Assembly: GCA_003167255.1 (NCBI GenBank)
Contig: PMTR01000074.1
Coordinates: 97,266 to 161,265 of the forward strand
Reading direction: 5' to 3'
DNA: 64,000 nt
From: Bryobacterales bacterium
GTDB taxonomy: Bacteria; Acidobacteriota; Terriglobia; Bryobacterales; Bryobacteraceae
Under the pieces are notes generated by a model. That model searched no databases, was not told where the DNA came from, and worked only from the letters and a program-made list of their open reading frames with translations. Positions 39,602-48,768 of the stretch are shown here, one piece after another. The position numbers and the translations under genes are program-made. Position 1 is the first letter of the stretch, and every line of letters begins with the position of its first letter.

Positions 39602-39760
39602 AAGCTGCTGAAGAATCTCAAAAAGCATAGTGAGCCGCCGATCAACGCCATAGAAACCAATTCTTTTCAATCGATGTTCATCGGCGGCCAATGCTTTGGC
39701 TTCGAACTGCGCTACGCGACCAAGTGGGAGATGCGCCAGGCCGTTCATCGCTTGGCGTGA
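39602..39760 (+). pseudogene. Remnant resembling the C-terminus of the protein at 62490
   Basis: Directly after the dut stop, in the same frame, an open 52-codon stretch ends FELRYATKWEMRQAVHRLA. The protein at 62490-63521 ends QLRYVSTWEMRQAVDAAV, so this is probably the tail of a relative whose body is lost. It overlaps the 3' end of the next gene by 16 bases. Expression only by readthrough of the dut stop. Confidence 0.6.
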
Positions 39761-40779
39761 TTTGAGGAACGCGCCGGAGCATCCTCCCGTGCGGGTTCTT
39801 CCACGTTGAAGGTACGGGCGACGAGGTACAAAGGCCGCCCTTTTACCTGCTCGTAGATTTTCCCGACGTATTCTCCCAATACGCTGATGCTCATCAATAG
39901 TGCGCTGCCTATCAGGCTGGTCACGACCATTAAGGAGATCCATCCAGGCACGGTTTGCTTTCCCAGAAAATGCGCCAGAAGGGCGCGCGCGGCTTCCTCG
40001 ATGCCGAACAGCCCGAACACCATGCCAAGGCCGAAACCGAACTTAAGCGGAAGGCTGGAGAACGAGGTGACCGCGATCCAGGCGAGCATCAGCATTTTGC
40101 GGAGTGGATACTTGGTTTCGCCGGCTGTGCGCTCGCGCCGCCGGTAAGGCACCGCGATCTGGGGATATCCGGCCCAGGCGACCATGCCGCGCAAGAAGCG
40201 ATGGGTTTCGCGCATGGAGGCGAGTCCGTCGCGGAATTGGCGTGAGAGGAGACGAAAATCGCCAGCATCGACCGGCAACTGAGCTTGTGTCAACAGGCGC
40301 ATGACACGGTAAAAGGCCCAGGCTGTGGCAAGTTTGAGGCGCGTCTCTCCAACCCGGGCTTCGCGCTGTCCGTAAACAACGTCGTAGCCTTCCCGATAAC
40401 GCGCGACCATTTCGTGAATCACTTCCAGCGGGTCTTGCAGGTCGGCATCGATCAGAACGATGGCATCGCCGGTCGAGTAATCCAGGCCGGCGGTGGCGGC
40501 CAGTTGATGGCCGAAATTCCGCGACAGATGGACGACTTTAATGCGGGAGTCTTCAGCCGCCCAAGCGGCGATGCGTTCGAGCGTTCGATCCGAACTCCCG
40601 TCATTCACCAGAACGATCTCTACTTCGCAGGGCACCCCGGTGAAGAAGCGCTCCAGTTCGCCGCGCAGGGCCGGCACGATGGCCTCCTCGTTGTACATGG
40701 GTATGACGAGGGAGATCTTTCCGGGATAAGGCCTGGGGCACAAAAGATGATTCGTCATCTTCTGAGGGCGGGTAGCCAT
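39745..40779 (-). CDS. Family 2 glycosyltransferase with C-terminal membrane helices
   Basis: 344 residues. The GT-A core has SLVIPMYNEEAIVPALRGEL, IVLVNDGSSDRT and the metal-binding DADLQDP. It ends with two membrane helices (GFGLGMVFGLFGI, LMVVTSLIGSALLMSISVLG). This matches polyprenyl-phosphate glycosyltransferases (DPM1/GtrB type) that load a sugar onto undecaprenyl phosphate. First gene of the surface glycan locus; 33 bases from the aminotransferase upstream. Confidence 0.9.
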   Translation of the reverse strand: MATRPQKMTNHLLCPRPYPGKISLVIPMYNEEAIVPALRGELERFFTGVPCEVEIVLVNDGSSDRTLERIAAWAAEDSRIKVVHLSRNFGHQLAATAGLDYSTGDAIVLIDADLQDPLEVIHEMVARYREGYDVVYGQREARVGETRLKLATAWAFYRVMRLLTQAQLPVDAGDFRLLSRQFRDGLASMRETHRFLRGMVAWAGYPQIAVPYRRRERTAGETKYPLRKMLMLAWIAVTSFSSLPLKFGFGLGMVFGLFGIEEAARALLAHFLGKQTVPGWISLMVVTSLIGSALLMSISVLGEYVGKIYEQVKGRPLYLVARTFNVEEPAREDAPARSSNHAKR

Positions 40780-40811
40780 ACGTCTGTGTAGTTTAGCAGG
40801 GCGATGGATCT

Positions 40812-41948
40812 TTATTCCTGGAAATCGGCCAGGGCGTGGATTACTTCGTCCTGCAGCTCTTCGGTGAGGCCGTTGTAGAACGGCAGCCGCAACAATCGGT
40901 CGCTCACGCTTTCAGTGACCGGGCACTGTCCCTCACGGCCGCCGAATCGCTTGCCCATATCCGAGAGGTGCAAGGGCAGGTAGTGGAAGACGCTGAGGAT
41001 GCTGCGCTGCTTCAAGTGCGCGATCAGTTTCTGCCGGCATTCGAGCGAGGGCATCAGAATGTAGTACATGTGGAAGGCGTGCTGGCAGTGTGGCGGCACC
41101 TTGGGGCAGACCACGCCCCTGCCCGCGGCCCAATCGCGCAACCGCTCGTCATACCGCTCCCATATGCGCCTGCGCACGGCTTGAATCTGCTCGTGGCGCT
41201 CCAACTGGGCCAGCAGGAATGCCGCCAGAATCTCCGACGGCAGGTAGCTCGATCCGATGTCGACCCACGTATACTTGTCCACCTGGCCACGGTAGAAGCG
41301 GCTGCGGTTGGTTCCTTTTTCGCGGATGACCTCGGCGCGTTCCACGTACCTGGCATCGTTGATGAGCAAGGCTCCGCCTTCGCCGCAGATGATATTCTTG
41401 GTTTCGTGAAAGCTCTGCGTGGCGAGACAGCCGAAGGTGCCCAGCAGCTTTCCCTTGTAGCGCGCGAACAGGCCGTGAGCGTTGTCTTCCACGACGGCGA
41501 CGGAGTGGCGCTGCGCAATCTCCAGGATGCGGTCCATCTCGCAGCCGACTCCCGCGTAGTGCACCGGAAGAATCGCGCGCGTGCGCGATGTGATGAGCGG
41601 CTCCAGTTGTTCCTCATTCAGGTTCAACGTGTCGGGACGGACATCGGCAAACACCGGCTTGGCGCCGCGGAGAACAAAAGCGTTGACCGTGGAGACGAAG
41701 GTGAACGCGGGAACGATGACCTCGTCACCGGCCTGGATGTCGAGCAGCAGCGCGGCCATCTCCAGGGCGTGCGTGCAGGAAGTGGTCAGCAAGACGCGCG
41801 GCACGCCGAGTTCACGCTGCAGGAACTCGTGGCACCTGGCGGTGTACACGCCGTCGCCGGCGGTGTGACCCCGGGTGATGGCGTCGGCCACATAGCGCAG
41901 TTCGTCTCCGGCCAGGCCTGGCACATTGAACGGGATGCGGAATGCCAT
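40812..41948 (-). CDS. wecE: dTDP-4-amino-4,6-dideoxyhexose transaminase (WecE/RffA type)
   Basis: 378 residues of the DegT/DnrJ/EryC1 fold. The start IPFNVPGLAGDELRYVADAI, the PLP lysine in SFHETKNIICGEGGALLIND and the end LPFYNGLTEELQDEVI are all characteristic of WecE. It makes dTDP-Fuc4N (4-amino-4,6-dideoxygalactose) from the 4-keto sugar. The neighbouring formyltransferase could then formylate this amino group. No rmlA/rmlB genes lie in the window. Confidence 0.88.
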   Translation of the reverse strand: MAFRIPFNVPGLAGDELRYVADAITRGHTAGDGVYTARCHEFLQRELGVPRVLLTTSCTHALEMAALLLDIQAGDEVIVPAFTFVSTVNAFVLRGAKPVFADVRPDTLNLNEEQLEPLITSRTRAILPVHYAGVGCEMDRILEIAQRHSVAVVEDNAHGLFARYKGKLLGTFGCLATQSFHETKNIICGEGGALLINDARYVERAEVIREKGTNRSRFYRGQVDKYTWVDIGSSYLPSEILAAFLLAQLERHEQIQAVRRRIWERYDERLRDWAAGRGVVCPKVPPHCQHAFHMYYILMPSLECRQKLIAHLKQRSILSVFHYLPLHLSDMGKRFGGREGQCPVTESVSDRLLRLPFYNGLTEELQDEVIHALADFQE

Positions 41949-42175
41949 TTCTCTACACTACCCGATTGCGCCGGCATCAAACCAGCGGTGGTACCAGAGT
42001 AACCAGAGTTGCACTTGCTCGGCGACGAAGCCGCAGGGGACGAAGCCGACAGGGGACATTTTAAACGAGGCTTGACACAGGCGACGAAGCCGCAGGTCTT
42101 AAGGATGACGGCTGGTGTATACTAACCCCGAAGCCGGGAGCCAAGAGGGAAACTGCGGTTCACCAGCGGATTGCC
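41949..42175. repeat. Intergenic short repeats GCGACGAAGCCGCAGG
   Basis: Two exact copies of GCGACGAAGCCGCAGG (42022-42037 and 42081-42096) with a degenerate copy GGACGAAGCCGACAGG between them. The region also separates two divergent genes and must contain their promoters; GTATACT at about 42117-42123 could be the -10 of the formyltransferase gene. Confidence 0.6.
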
Positions 42176-43054
42176 ATGAACAGGATTTGCCTTTTTGTGA
42201 TGAATCAGAAAGGCTTCGCGGTCGTCGAAGCTGTTTCACGCAAGCAGATGAACGCTTCGATTGCCTGCGTGGTAGCCGCGCGTGACGCCAACGTCCGCCG
42301 CGATTTCTACGACGAGATCCATACTGCCTGCCTGCAAGAGGGAATCCCGTTCCTCGATCGCGCGGACGCCAAGGGCCTGTCGGCCGACTATGCGATTGCC
42401 GTGGGCTGGCGGTGGATGATTCGTGGCTGTCAAAAACTGATTGTGTTTCATGATTCACTGCTGCCTCGCTACCGCGGGTTTGCGCCCCTCCCGACCGCCC
42501 TGATCAATGGGGATGAGGAAGTCGGGGTGACCGCTCTATTCGGAGCCGACGAATACGACCGCGGCGACATCATCGCTCAAAGGAAGTTGCCGATTCAGTA
42601 CCCCGTGAAGATTCAGGCGGTGGTCGACGGAGTGGCCGCCCTCTACGCGGAGCTGGCCGTCGAACTGATCGAGGCCATTCTTGCCGGTTCGCGGTTGCCG
42701 GCCTGTCCACAGGATGAAGCGGCCGCCACTTATTCTCCCTGGCGGGACGAAGAGGATTACCATATCGACTGGTCGCACGACGCTGCCGCCATCAAGCGCT
42801 TCATTGATGCCGTGGGCTACCCCTACCTTGGCGCCTTTAGTAATTTGGACGGCGCGCCCGCCAGAATCCTGAAAGCCGTGGTAGAAACCGATGTGAAAAT
42901 CGAGCAGCGCGTTCCAGGCAAAGTGATGTTCGTCCGCGACGGCCTGCCTATAGTGGCTTGCGGAACCGGCATGTTGCGGCTGCTCGATGTGCGAGACGAA
43001 ACCGGAACCGAGAGCCTGTTGCCTCTTCGCAAGTTCCGCACGCGGTTTCGTTAG
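42176..43054 (+). CDS. Sugar N-formyltransferase (formyl-transferase family)
   Basis: 292 residues. The formyltransferase core is FHDSLLPRYRGFAPLPTALI with TALFGADEYDRGDIIAQRKL, which supplies the catalytic His and the distal Asp. The Asn two residues before the His in FMT, ArnA and GART (NxH) is replaced by Val here (IVFHDS). A C-terminal domain follows. Formyl groups come from 10-formyl-tetrahydrofolate. Between wecE and an ArnC-like transferase, it probably formylates a dTDP-4-amino-4,6-dideoxy sugar. Loss of the Asn leaves the activity less certain. Confidence 0.8.
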   Translation: MNRICLFVMNQKGFAVVEAVSRKQMNASIACVVAARDANVRRDFYDEIHTACLQEGIPFLDRADAKGLSADYAIAVGWRWMIRGCQKLIVFHDSLLPRYRGFAPLPTALINGDEEVGVTALFGADEYDRGDIIAQRKLPIQYPVKIQAVVDGVAALYAELAVELIEAILAGSRLPACPQDEAAATYSPWRDEEDYHIDWSHDAAAIKRFIDAVGYPYLGAFSNLDGAPARILKAVVETDVKIEQRVPGKVMFVRDGLPIVACGTGMLRLLDVRDETGTESLLPLRKFRTRFR

Positions 43055-43065
43055 AACCGGCCGCT

Positions 43066-44028
43066 TCAAGCACGTCGCTCACTTGCGTCGTCCGTCTGGC
43101 CGGGGCCCAATTGTTCGCGGATGGCATAGGGGGGCCGCTCCATCGACCGGAAATGAATGCGCGCCAGGTACTCGCCCATGATGCCGAGCGCGAACATCTG
43201 CGCGCCGGAGAAGATGGCGATCAGCGACGCCAGGAACGGAAAGCCCGCCACCGAGCTCCCCTGAATCAGGTAGCGAACCACCACGTAGATCAGCACCAGC
43301 AAACCGAACACGGTGAAGACGAAGCCCATGATGCTGGCGGCCTGCAGAGGCCACACGCTGAAACCGGTCATCATGTTGAGTGCGTGCGTGACCAGTTTGC
43401 GGAAGGTGTAATTGGAGGTTCCAATGGTGCGCGGCTCGTGCCGCACGGGCACGCTACTGAAGCGAGTGGTGGCCCAGGTGAGCAGCACGTCGATCGAAAC
43501 AAACGAGCCCTCATAGCTGGCGAAGGCCTGGCGCACGTTAGTGCGGAAGACGCGGAAGGCGCTCACACTGCGCGCCGTCCCGGCGCCCATGGCGCCTTGC
43601 AGTGCCAGCTTGCTGATGCTTGAAGCCATGTCGCGGAACAGGCCGTGCTGTTGTGCGAGGGGCGTGCCGTACACCACGTCGAAGCCTTCTTCCAGGCGCG
43701 CCAGCAGTTTGGGCAGCTCTTCCGGCGGATGTTGCAGGTCGTCATCCATGGTGGCCGTCACGGGGTGGCGCGCCTGGCGGATGCCGCACAGCAGAGCGTT
43801 GTGCTGGCCGTAATTGCGCATCAGGTTCACGCCGCGAACTTCGGGATGCGCCTGGCAGAGCTCCTGGATTTTTGGCCAACTGCGGTCGCGACTGCAGTCG
43901 TTCACCAGGATGATTTCGCCATCCATCCTGCGGTCGCGGAAGAACTGAAGCAGTTGCTCCGCCAATGGGCCGAGCGAGCCCTCGCTGTTATAAACCGGGA
44001 TGACTATCGACAGGGCCTGAATGGACAT
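43066..44028 (-). CDS. ArnC-like polyprenyl-phosphate glycosyltransferase
   Basis: 320 residues: LSIVIPVYNSEGSLGPLAEQ, IILVNDCSRDRSWPKIQ, then ATMDDDLQHPPEELPKLL, and two C-terminal membrane helices (GFVFTVFGLLVLIYVVVRYL, SLIAIFSGAQMFALGIMGEY). ArnC transfers 4-formamido-arabinose to undecaprenyl phosphate. A homologue beside a formyltransferase and an ArnT-like protein suggests an analogous formamido-sugar route. It lies 6 bases after the ArnT-like gene on the same strand. Confidence 0.9.
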   Translation of the reverse strand: MSIQALSIVIPVYNSEGSLGPLAEQLLQFFRDRRMDGEIILVNDCSRDRSWPKIQELCQAHPEVRGVNLMRNYGQHNALLCGIRQARHPVTATMDDDLQHPPEELPKLLARLEEGFDVVYGTPLAQQHGLFRDMASSISKLALQGAMGAGTARSVSAFRVFRTNVRQAFASYEGSFVSIDVLLTWATTRFSSVPVRHEPRTIGTSNYTFRKLVTHALNMMTGFSVWPLQAASIMGFVFTVFGLLVLIYVVVRYLIQGSSVAGFPFLASLIAIFSGAQMFALGIMGEYLARIHFRSMERPPYAIREQLGPGQTDDASERRA

Positions 44029-44034
44029 GGGGCG

Positions 44035-45483
44035 TCACTGAACCTTGTAAACCTCTAGGCCGCCGTAGAATTCATTGGGGACTCTGGCGGCCAGCGTGGC
44101 ATGGTCCCGCACGAATGAAGTTAGTTGCCCGCGTAGTCCTACAAAATCGTCGAGGCCGGTTCCCGATCCGTGCATCATGACGCGGTCCCAGAGGATCAGG
44201 TACTGCGGATGCAGGTTGGCCAGGGCGTATGGAAAGGGTGTCCGGTCGTACGAATAGTACACGCGGTCGTTCAAGGCCATATAGAAAGTGATAGCGCCAT
44301 AAACCGACGCGCCGGGAGGAATGGCGGCGCGCAGGCCTTGCGCCACTTGAGGGTAATCGGCTTTGCGGCCCAGGCGGATCCATAACACATTGCCCGCCAG
44401 TTGCGTGCCGGCGTAAAGCAGAAACAGCAACGCGGACGCCTGGCGCCGGCGCTTGCCCAGCGTGGACAATTGCGCCAGTCCGACACCCACGATCACCGAA
44501 AAGATGGGCGCGATGACGGCAAAGTATCGCGGTCCTTTGCTCACCTGGTCGGCCCACCAAAGAAGGTTGACCACAACCACGACTCCCAGTTCGATGGCGA
44601 GCTTGCGGTTCTTGCGGTATACCAGAACGAATGCGGCTAGCAGGATGAGGGCCAGGTGCAGGCGCACCGGGACGGAGCCGATGAGAGGCACCTTGCGGTT
44701 GCCGAACCCGAGGAAATCGGCGTACCGCGGCCATTCGGCCGCGAGCTTTTCGCTCAAAGGAACAGCCAGGCGCCCCAGGTAAACCTGGCGGAATGCCTGG
44801 AGGTTGACGGGGGCGGAGCAGATCCAGATCGCGAACGGGGCAATGGATAAGGCCACACCGGCCACCAGTGCCCAGAAACGCTTCTCCAGGAAGACGCGCG
44901 CGCGAAATTCGATCAGCAGCAGCACGCCAATGGCGGCCACGAATCCAACGCCGTGGGGATGGAAGTTGAGGGCCGCGCCGAGCGAGAGACCGCTGCCGAG
45001 CGCCAGCAGGAACGAATTCTTTTCTCGCGCCTTATAGAACAGCAGCAGCGCGAGCGAGCAAAAGAACGCGCAGTGGATCTCCGGCCGGGCGGTGCGCGAG
45101 GCGATCACGATAAATAAGTCCGTGGCAGCGGCCATCGCCGAGAGCGATGCCGCCAGCGGGCCCCAGAAGGAAAGAGCCAGTAACCATACCACGATCACTG
45201 TGCCGATGCCGGCGACCACCGAGAACATGCGGGCCTGCGCGATGCCGATGCCAAACAGACGGAACGTGGTTCCCATGCCGATGGGCGTGAGCGGGGGGCG
45301 AGCGTCCACCACCGAGGCGAGATCGGCGTTAAAGCTGGACATGCGCAAGCGGCCCTCGCGCATCCAGGTGACCGATTCGTCGGTATTCCAGCTTTCGTCT
45401 TCCACCCAGCGCGTCTGTATGAGAACGACGCACTGGATGAACAACAGGAGACACGCCAAGGCCAGGACCACACGATGATTCAT
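44035..45483 (-). CDS. ArnT/PMT-like membrane glycosyltransferase
   Basis: About 482 residues from ATG 45483, with ten or more membrane helices. The first periplasmic loop has EDESWNTDES and RPPLTPIGM, the acidic motif of lipid-linked-sugar transferases (GT39/GT83). It probably moves a sugar from undecaprenyl phosphate to lipid A, glycan or protein on the periplasmic face. Coupled with the ArnC-like gene 6 bases downstream. About 250 bases upstream hold no gene; they contain a 14-base palindrome CTAGCCCGGGCTAG (45653-45666). Confidence 0.85.
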   Translation of the reverse strand: MNHRVVLALACLLLFIQCVVLIQTRWVEDESWNTDESVTWMREGRLRMSSFNADLASVVDARPPLTPIGMGTTFRLFGIGIAQARMFSVVAGIGTVIVVWLLALSFWGPLAASLSAMAAATDLFIVIASRTARPEIHCAFFCSLALLLFYKAREKNSFLLALGSGLSLGAALNFHPHGVGFVAAIGVLLLIEFRARVFLEKRFWALVAGVALSIAPFAIWICSAPVNLQAFRQVYLGRLAVPLSEKLAAEWPRYADFLGFGNRKVPLIGSVPVRLHLALILLAAFVLVYRKNRKLAIELGVVVVVNLLWWADQVSKGPRYFAVIAPIFSVIVGVGLAQLSTLGKRRRQASALLFLLYAGTQLAGNVLWIRLGRKADYPQVAQGLRAAIPPGASVYGAITFYMALNDRVYYSYDRTPFPYALANLHPQYLILWDRVMMHGSGTGLDDFVGLRGQLTSFVRDHATLAARVPNEFYGGLEVYKVQ

Positions 45484-45730
45484 TAAAGCGTGTAGTATAG
45501 CAAGGTCGCATGGCGGGACGCTCCGGCGGCCGCGGTGGGCCGATCGAGAACCAGATCGCCAGACGGGACTGGCTCGAACGGAAAGGAATTCGCAAGCATA
45601 AGCGGAAGGCTGCGACCGGCCGGTGCGCGTTGCGCGGCACTTCCCGCCGAGGCTAGCCCGGGCTAGGGATTCTTGCCCGCCGCAACCGGAGAAACCATTG
45701 CGGCAATTGCTTTCGGCGCCAGCACGGCAG

Positions 45731-46594
45731 TTATGTTGTTGCTTTTGCGCCGACGGCCGGGTGCTCGGCTTTAGTCGAATCCGGTCGGTCGAAGCCGAGG
45801 AGCCCCACCCGGCGATTTCGCCCGTTCCCAAATATTAAGCGATACCCCAGTGCGCTGAAATGCCTCTTCAACTCGTCTGCCCGACCATGATGATACTCCA
45901 CACGGACCCGCTCAATCCGGTTCCAGATCTCCGGAGCCGTGCTGAAGATGATGTCGTATTCGCTCCCTTCACAATCAAGCTTCAGGAAGTCCACTCTCTC
46001 AAGCTGGTTGGCCAGTACAATTTCGGTGAGAGTCAACGCCTTCACCAGAATTCCACGCCTGTTGTGTGGCACAGGACTAACGTACCCGCTGGCGTTCCCG
46101 TCCGGATAGAAGGTCACCGACGCGGCCTTAGAGCCGACAACAGCGGCCTGAAAGGGAAAGATTTGTGATGCCAGGCGGTTGGCTTGAACGTTTTCAACGA
46201 GGGTCTTGAACAGAATAGGATCCGGCTCGTAGGCATAAACGGTCGCCGCCCCGGAAGCGACGGCGTACAGGCTGAAAGAGCCTAAATGCGCACCCACGTC
46301 AATGCAGACCGCGTTCTTGGGAACTTGACCGTAATCTCTTCTCCCGAAAACAAGCAACAGGGTAGAAATATCGTCCTCGTCACCGGAAAGGCGGACACGT
46401 AACCCCGACCTTGTTTCGACATAAAGGCCTGGCGGACACTTTCTGAGAAGGTAGTGCCGTGCCATTTGCAATGGGTTGCGGAACTCCCTTACGCCCAGGA
46501 GACTCCGCAGCACGGTAGGAAGACCCAAGGCACCGGCCAGAACGCGCCGCGGGCTCCTTCCCAAAATCCTCTGCCTCCGATAGTCGAACATCAC
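45731..46594 (-). CDS. FkbM-family methyltransferase
   Basis: 287 residues. The SAM motif is VCIDVGAHLGSFSLYAVASG, then VYAYEPDPILFKTLVENVQA, and FLKLDCEGSEYDIIFSTAPE, the FkbM hallmark. It O-methylates a sugar hydroxyl. Codon use looks more AT-rich than the neighbouring glycosyltransferases. Start is ATG 46594 or the adjacent ATG 46591. Transcribed alone. Confidence 0.92.
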   Translation of the reverse strand: MMFDYRRQRILGRSPRRVLAGALGLPTVLRSLLGVREFRNPLQMARHYLLRKCPPGLYVETRSGLRVRLSGDEDDISTLLLVFGRRDYGQVPKNAVCIDVGAHLGSFSLYAVASGAATVYAYEPDPILFKTLVENVQANRLASQIFPFQAAVVGSKAASVTFYPDGNASGYVSPVPHNRRGILVKALTLTEIVLANQLERVDFLKLDCEGSEYDIIFSTAPEIWNRIERVRVEYHHGRADELKRHFSALGYRLIFGNGRNRRVGLLGFDRPDSTKAEHPAVGAKATT

Positions 46595-47016
46595 CGTTCA
46601 GCGCAAACAAGTATAACTTAAGCAATGAACGGGAACAAAGTGGCGTGCAGTTGCCAGTGCGCGACGCAGCAGTGGGAGATTCCTCGAAGCATCGGCCAAT
46701 CGAGAGAATCCTAGCGAGGAGTACGTCAGGCAGAGCCGCGGCGGTAAGGGAGCGCTTGCCGGCCTCGTGTACCGACCTAACGCTCCCTTACGGTCGCGGC
46801 TCCGATTGGAGTACTCCCTACACTAGGATTCTCTCAATTGGCCGGTATTTGCGTAGATCTCCCACTTCCGTGTCGCGCACCCGAGACAAGACTCGCAAAC
46901 CCGATTTGGACAAGAGTGTGTGATAATGGAGTGGGTTCACATCCGCATCATCATATTTGCTCCGGTGCATGGCACCCTGACGTCGGGTCCTCCCGGCCAG
47001 GAGCCAAGCCGGCGCG
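46595..47016. other. Intergenic region dominated by an inverted-repeat element
   Basis: 422 bases with no gene. The inverted-repeat element at 46659-46878 fills more than half. The rest holds the upstream region of the acyl-AMP ligase, including CCAGGAGCC before its TTG start. Confidence 0.65.
46659..46878. mobile_element. 220-base inverted-repeat (MITE-like) element
   Basis: Left arm 46659-46754 and right arm 46781-46878 are imperfect reverse complements along almost their full length. They share GAGAGAATCCTAG, GGAGTAC and GTAAGGGAGCG. The 26-base centre is CTTGCCGGCCTCGTG-like. No ORF inside. The inner GTAAGGGAGCG edge matches the fragment at 18849-18871. It behaves like a non-autonomous element or a very large stem-loop. 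Confidence 0.8.
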
Positions 47017-48759
47017 TTGACAACCATAGGATTGAAGGTGGACGCTCAGAGTTTCCGTGAACTACTGCTTTCCCGTTTGCAGCAGAACCGGGACCGCGTG
47101 CTGCTGCGCATCCTGCTTTCTCCTGGGGCTGAGCCCGTGGAACTTACCGGGGCGGATATTCTGTCCCGGGCGCCGGAGTTAGCGCGCCGTTACCAGGCAG
47201 CGGCGGAATCGTCCGTGGTGTTGTTGCTCCTGCCGCACTCCGTGGAGCTTTTCCTGCTGCATTTCGGGCTGATTCTGGAAGGGCGGCTGCCGGCTATTCT
47301 GGCGTGGCCCACCAACCGGATCGACCCTGAAAAATACCAGCGCAATCTGCTGCACCAGTTGCGCCACCTTCCCGCCGATCAACTCATCACTCTGCCCCGG
47401 CTGGCCACAAACCTGGCGGGAGGCGTACACTTTCCCGTCACTGAGTGCCGCGTTGAAAACGCCCGGCAACTGGAGGAATCGTTCCGGATTCCGTTGCCGC
47501 TGGAGGTTCCGGAAGGCGAACCCGCGCGGCCCCGCGCCGGCGATACGCCGGCAGATGCGATTTTTCTGCAATTCTCCGGAGGCACCACGGGTGCACAGAA
47601 GGCCGTGGCTGTCACGGCGTCCCTGCTGGCCGCGCAACTGGAGAGCCTGCGCCGGTGCCTGGCGTTCACCGCGGAGGATGGCGTGGCTTCGTGGCTTCCC
47701 CTGTACCATGACATGGGGCTGATTGCGTGCCTCTGGTTCCCGCTGTGGTGCGGCGCGCCCTCGCTCCACTTCAGCGCCAACGACTGGTTGCTCAACCCCG
47801 AGCTACTGTTCCGGTGCCTGGACCGCTACCGCGCCACCTTTTGCTGGCTACCCAATTTCGCGTTCTCTTACCTGGCGGCCCAGCGGGGGCGCATGAAGCA
47901 ATCGTATTCTCTAGGCCACGTGCGCGCGTGGATCAACTGTTCGGAACCGGTGCGGCTGCGGTCATTCCGGGAGTTCGCCGAAGCGTTCGCCCCGTGGGGC
48001 GTAACTGTGGAATCGCTGCAAGCCTCGTACGCCATGGCGGAGAACATATTCGCCGTCACGCAAACGCCGCTCGGATTGCAGCCCAGGACGTTCCCGCGGA
48101 GCCGCCTGCGGCACCGCGCCGCCGCATTTCAGGAGACCGCCTTCGACCTGCTGGATGACGTATACGTCTCGAGCGGCCCCGTCCTGGAAGGCATGAGCGT
48201 GCGCGTGGTCAACCCGCAAGGCGAAGTATGCGCGGATGCCGAGCCCGGCAATATCCAGCTTCGAACGGAATGCCTTTTCAGCGGTTACTGGACCAGCGGC
48301 GGGTTCATCACCGAGTCGATCGTGAACGGCTGGTACAGCACCGGAGATTATGGCTTCCTGGCAGGAGAGGACCTGTACGTCATCGGCAGATTGAAGGACA
48401 TCATCATCGTGGGTGGCCAGAACATCTTCCCGGAAGACGTCGAATTAGTGGTAAATTCGATTGACTCCATCTACCCGGGCCGGGTGGTGGCCTTCGGAAT
48501 CAACGATGAGCAGTACGGTACGGAAAGGCTGGCCGTGGTAGCCGAGTTGCGCGGGGAATTCGACGCCGGCAAGGCCGAAGCCGTGGAGCGGCGCGTGCAC
48601 CAGCTCGTGCTTTCCACCATCGGGATTGCTCCGCGTTACGCCGCCGTGGTGCCCGAGCGGTGGATCGTCAAGAGCACGGCCGGGAAGATCTCACGGCGCG
48701 ACACGCGGGTGCGGTTTCTACGCGAGCGGCTGAACCAGCCGCAGGTTACCGCCGGCTGA
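47017..48759 (+). CDS. Fatty-acyl/aminoacyl-AMP ligase of a dlt-like operon
   Basis: 580 residues of the ANL superfamily. Motifs: FSGGTTGAQKAVAV (phosphate loop), ASYAMAENIFAVTQ, GWYSTGDYGFL, GRLKDIIIVGGQNIFPEDVE and the C-terminal lysine KSTAGKISRRD. It adenylates a carboxylic acid and passes it to the carrier protein encoded 10 bases downstream. The sequence looks closer to fatty-acyl-AMP ligases than to DltA. TTG 47017 is used as start; TTG 47032 or GTG 47038 are alternatives. Confidence 0.85.
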   Translation: MTTIGLKVDAQSFRELLLSRLQQNRDRVLLRILLSPGAEPVELTGADILSRAPELARRYQAAAESSVVLLLLPHSVELFLLHFGLILEGRLPAILAWPTNRIDPEKYQRNLLHQLRHLPADQLITLPRLATNLAGGVHFPVTECRVENARQLEESFRIPLPLEVPEGEPARPRAGDTPADAIFLQFSGGTTGAQKAVAVTASLLAAQLESLRRCLAFTAEDGVASWLPLYHDMGLIACLWFPLWCGAPSLHFSANDWLLNPELLFRCLDRYRATFCWLPNFAFSYLAAQRGRMKQSYSLGHVRAWINCSEPVRLRSFREFAEAFAPWGVTVESLQASYAMAENIFAVTQTPLGLQPRTFPRSRLRHRAAAFQETAFDLLDDVYVSSGPVLEGMSVRVVNPQGEVCADAEPGNIQLRTECLFSGYWTSGGFITESIVNGWYSTGDYGFLAGEDLYVIGRLKDIIIVGGQNIFPEDVELVVNSIDSIYPGRVVAFGINDEQYGTERLAVVAELRGEFDAGKAEAVERRVHQLVLSTIGIAPRYAAVVPERWIVKSTAGKISRRDTRVRFLRERLNQPQVTAG

Positions 48760-48768
48760 ACACAGGTT

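Noticed and set aside
45484-45730. N-terminal extension of the ArnT-like protein to 45831
   Set aside because: The extension is Ser/Arg-rich and unlike a membrane protein start; ATG 45483 directly precedes the first helix.
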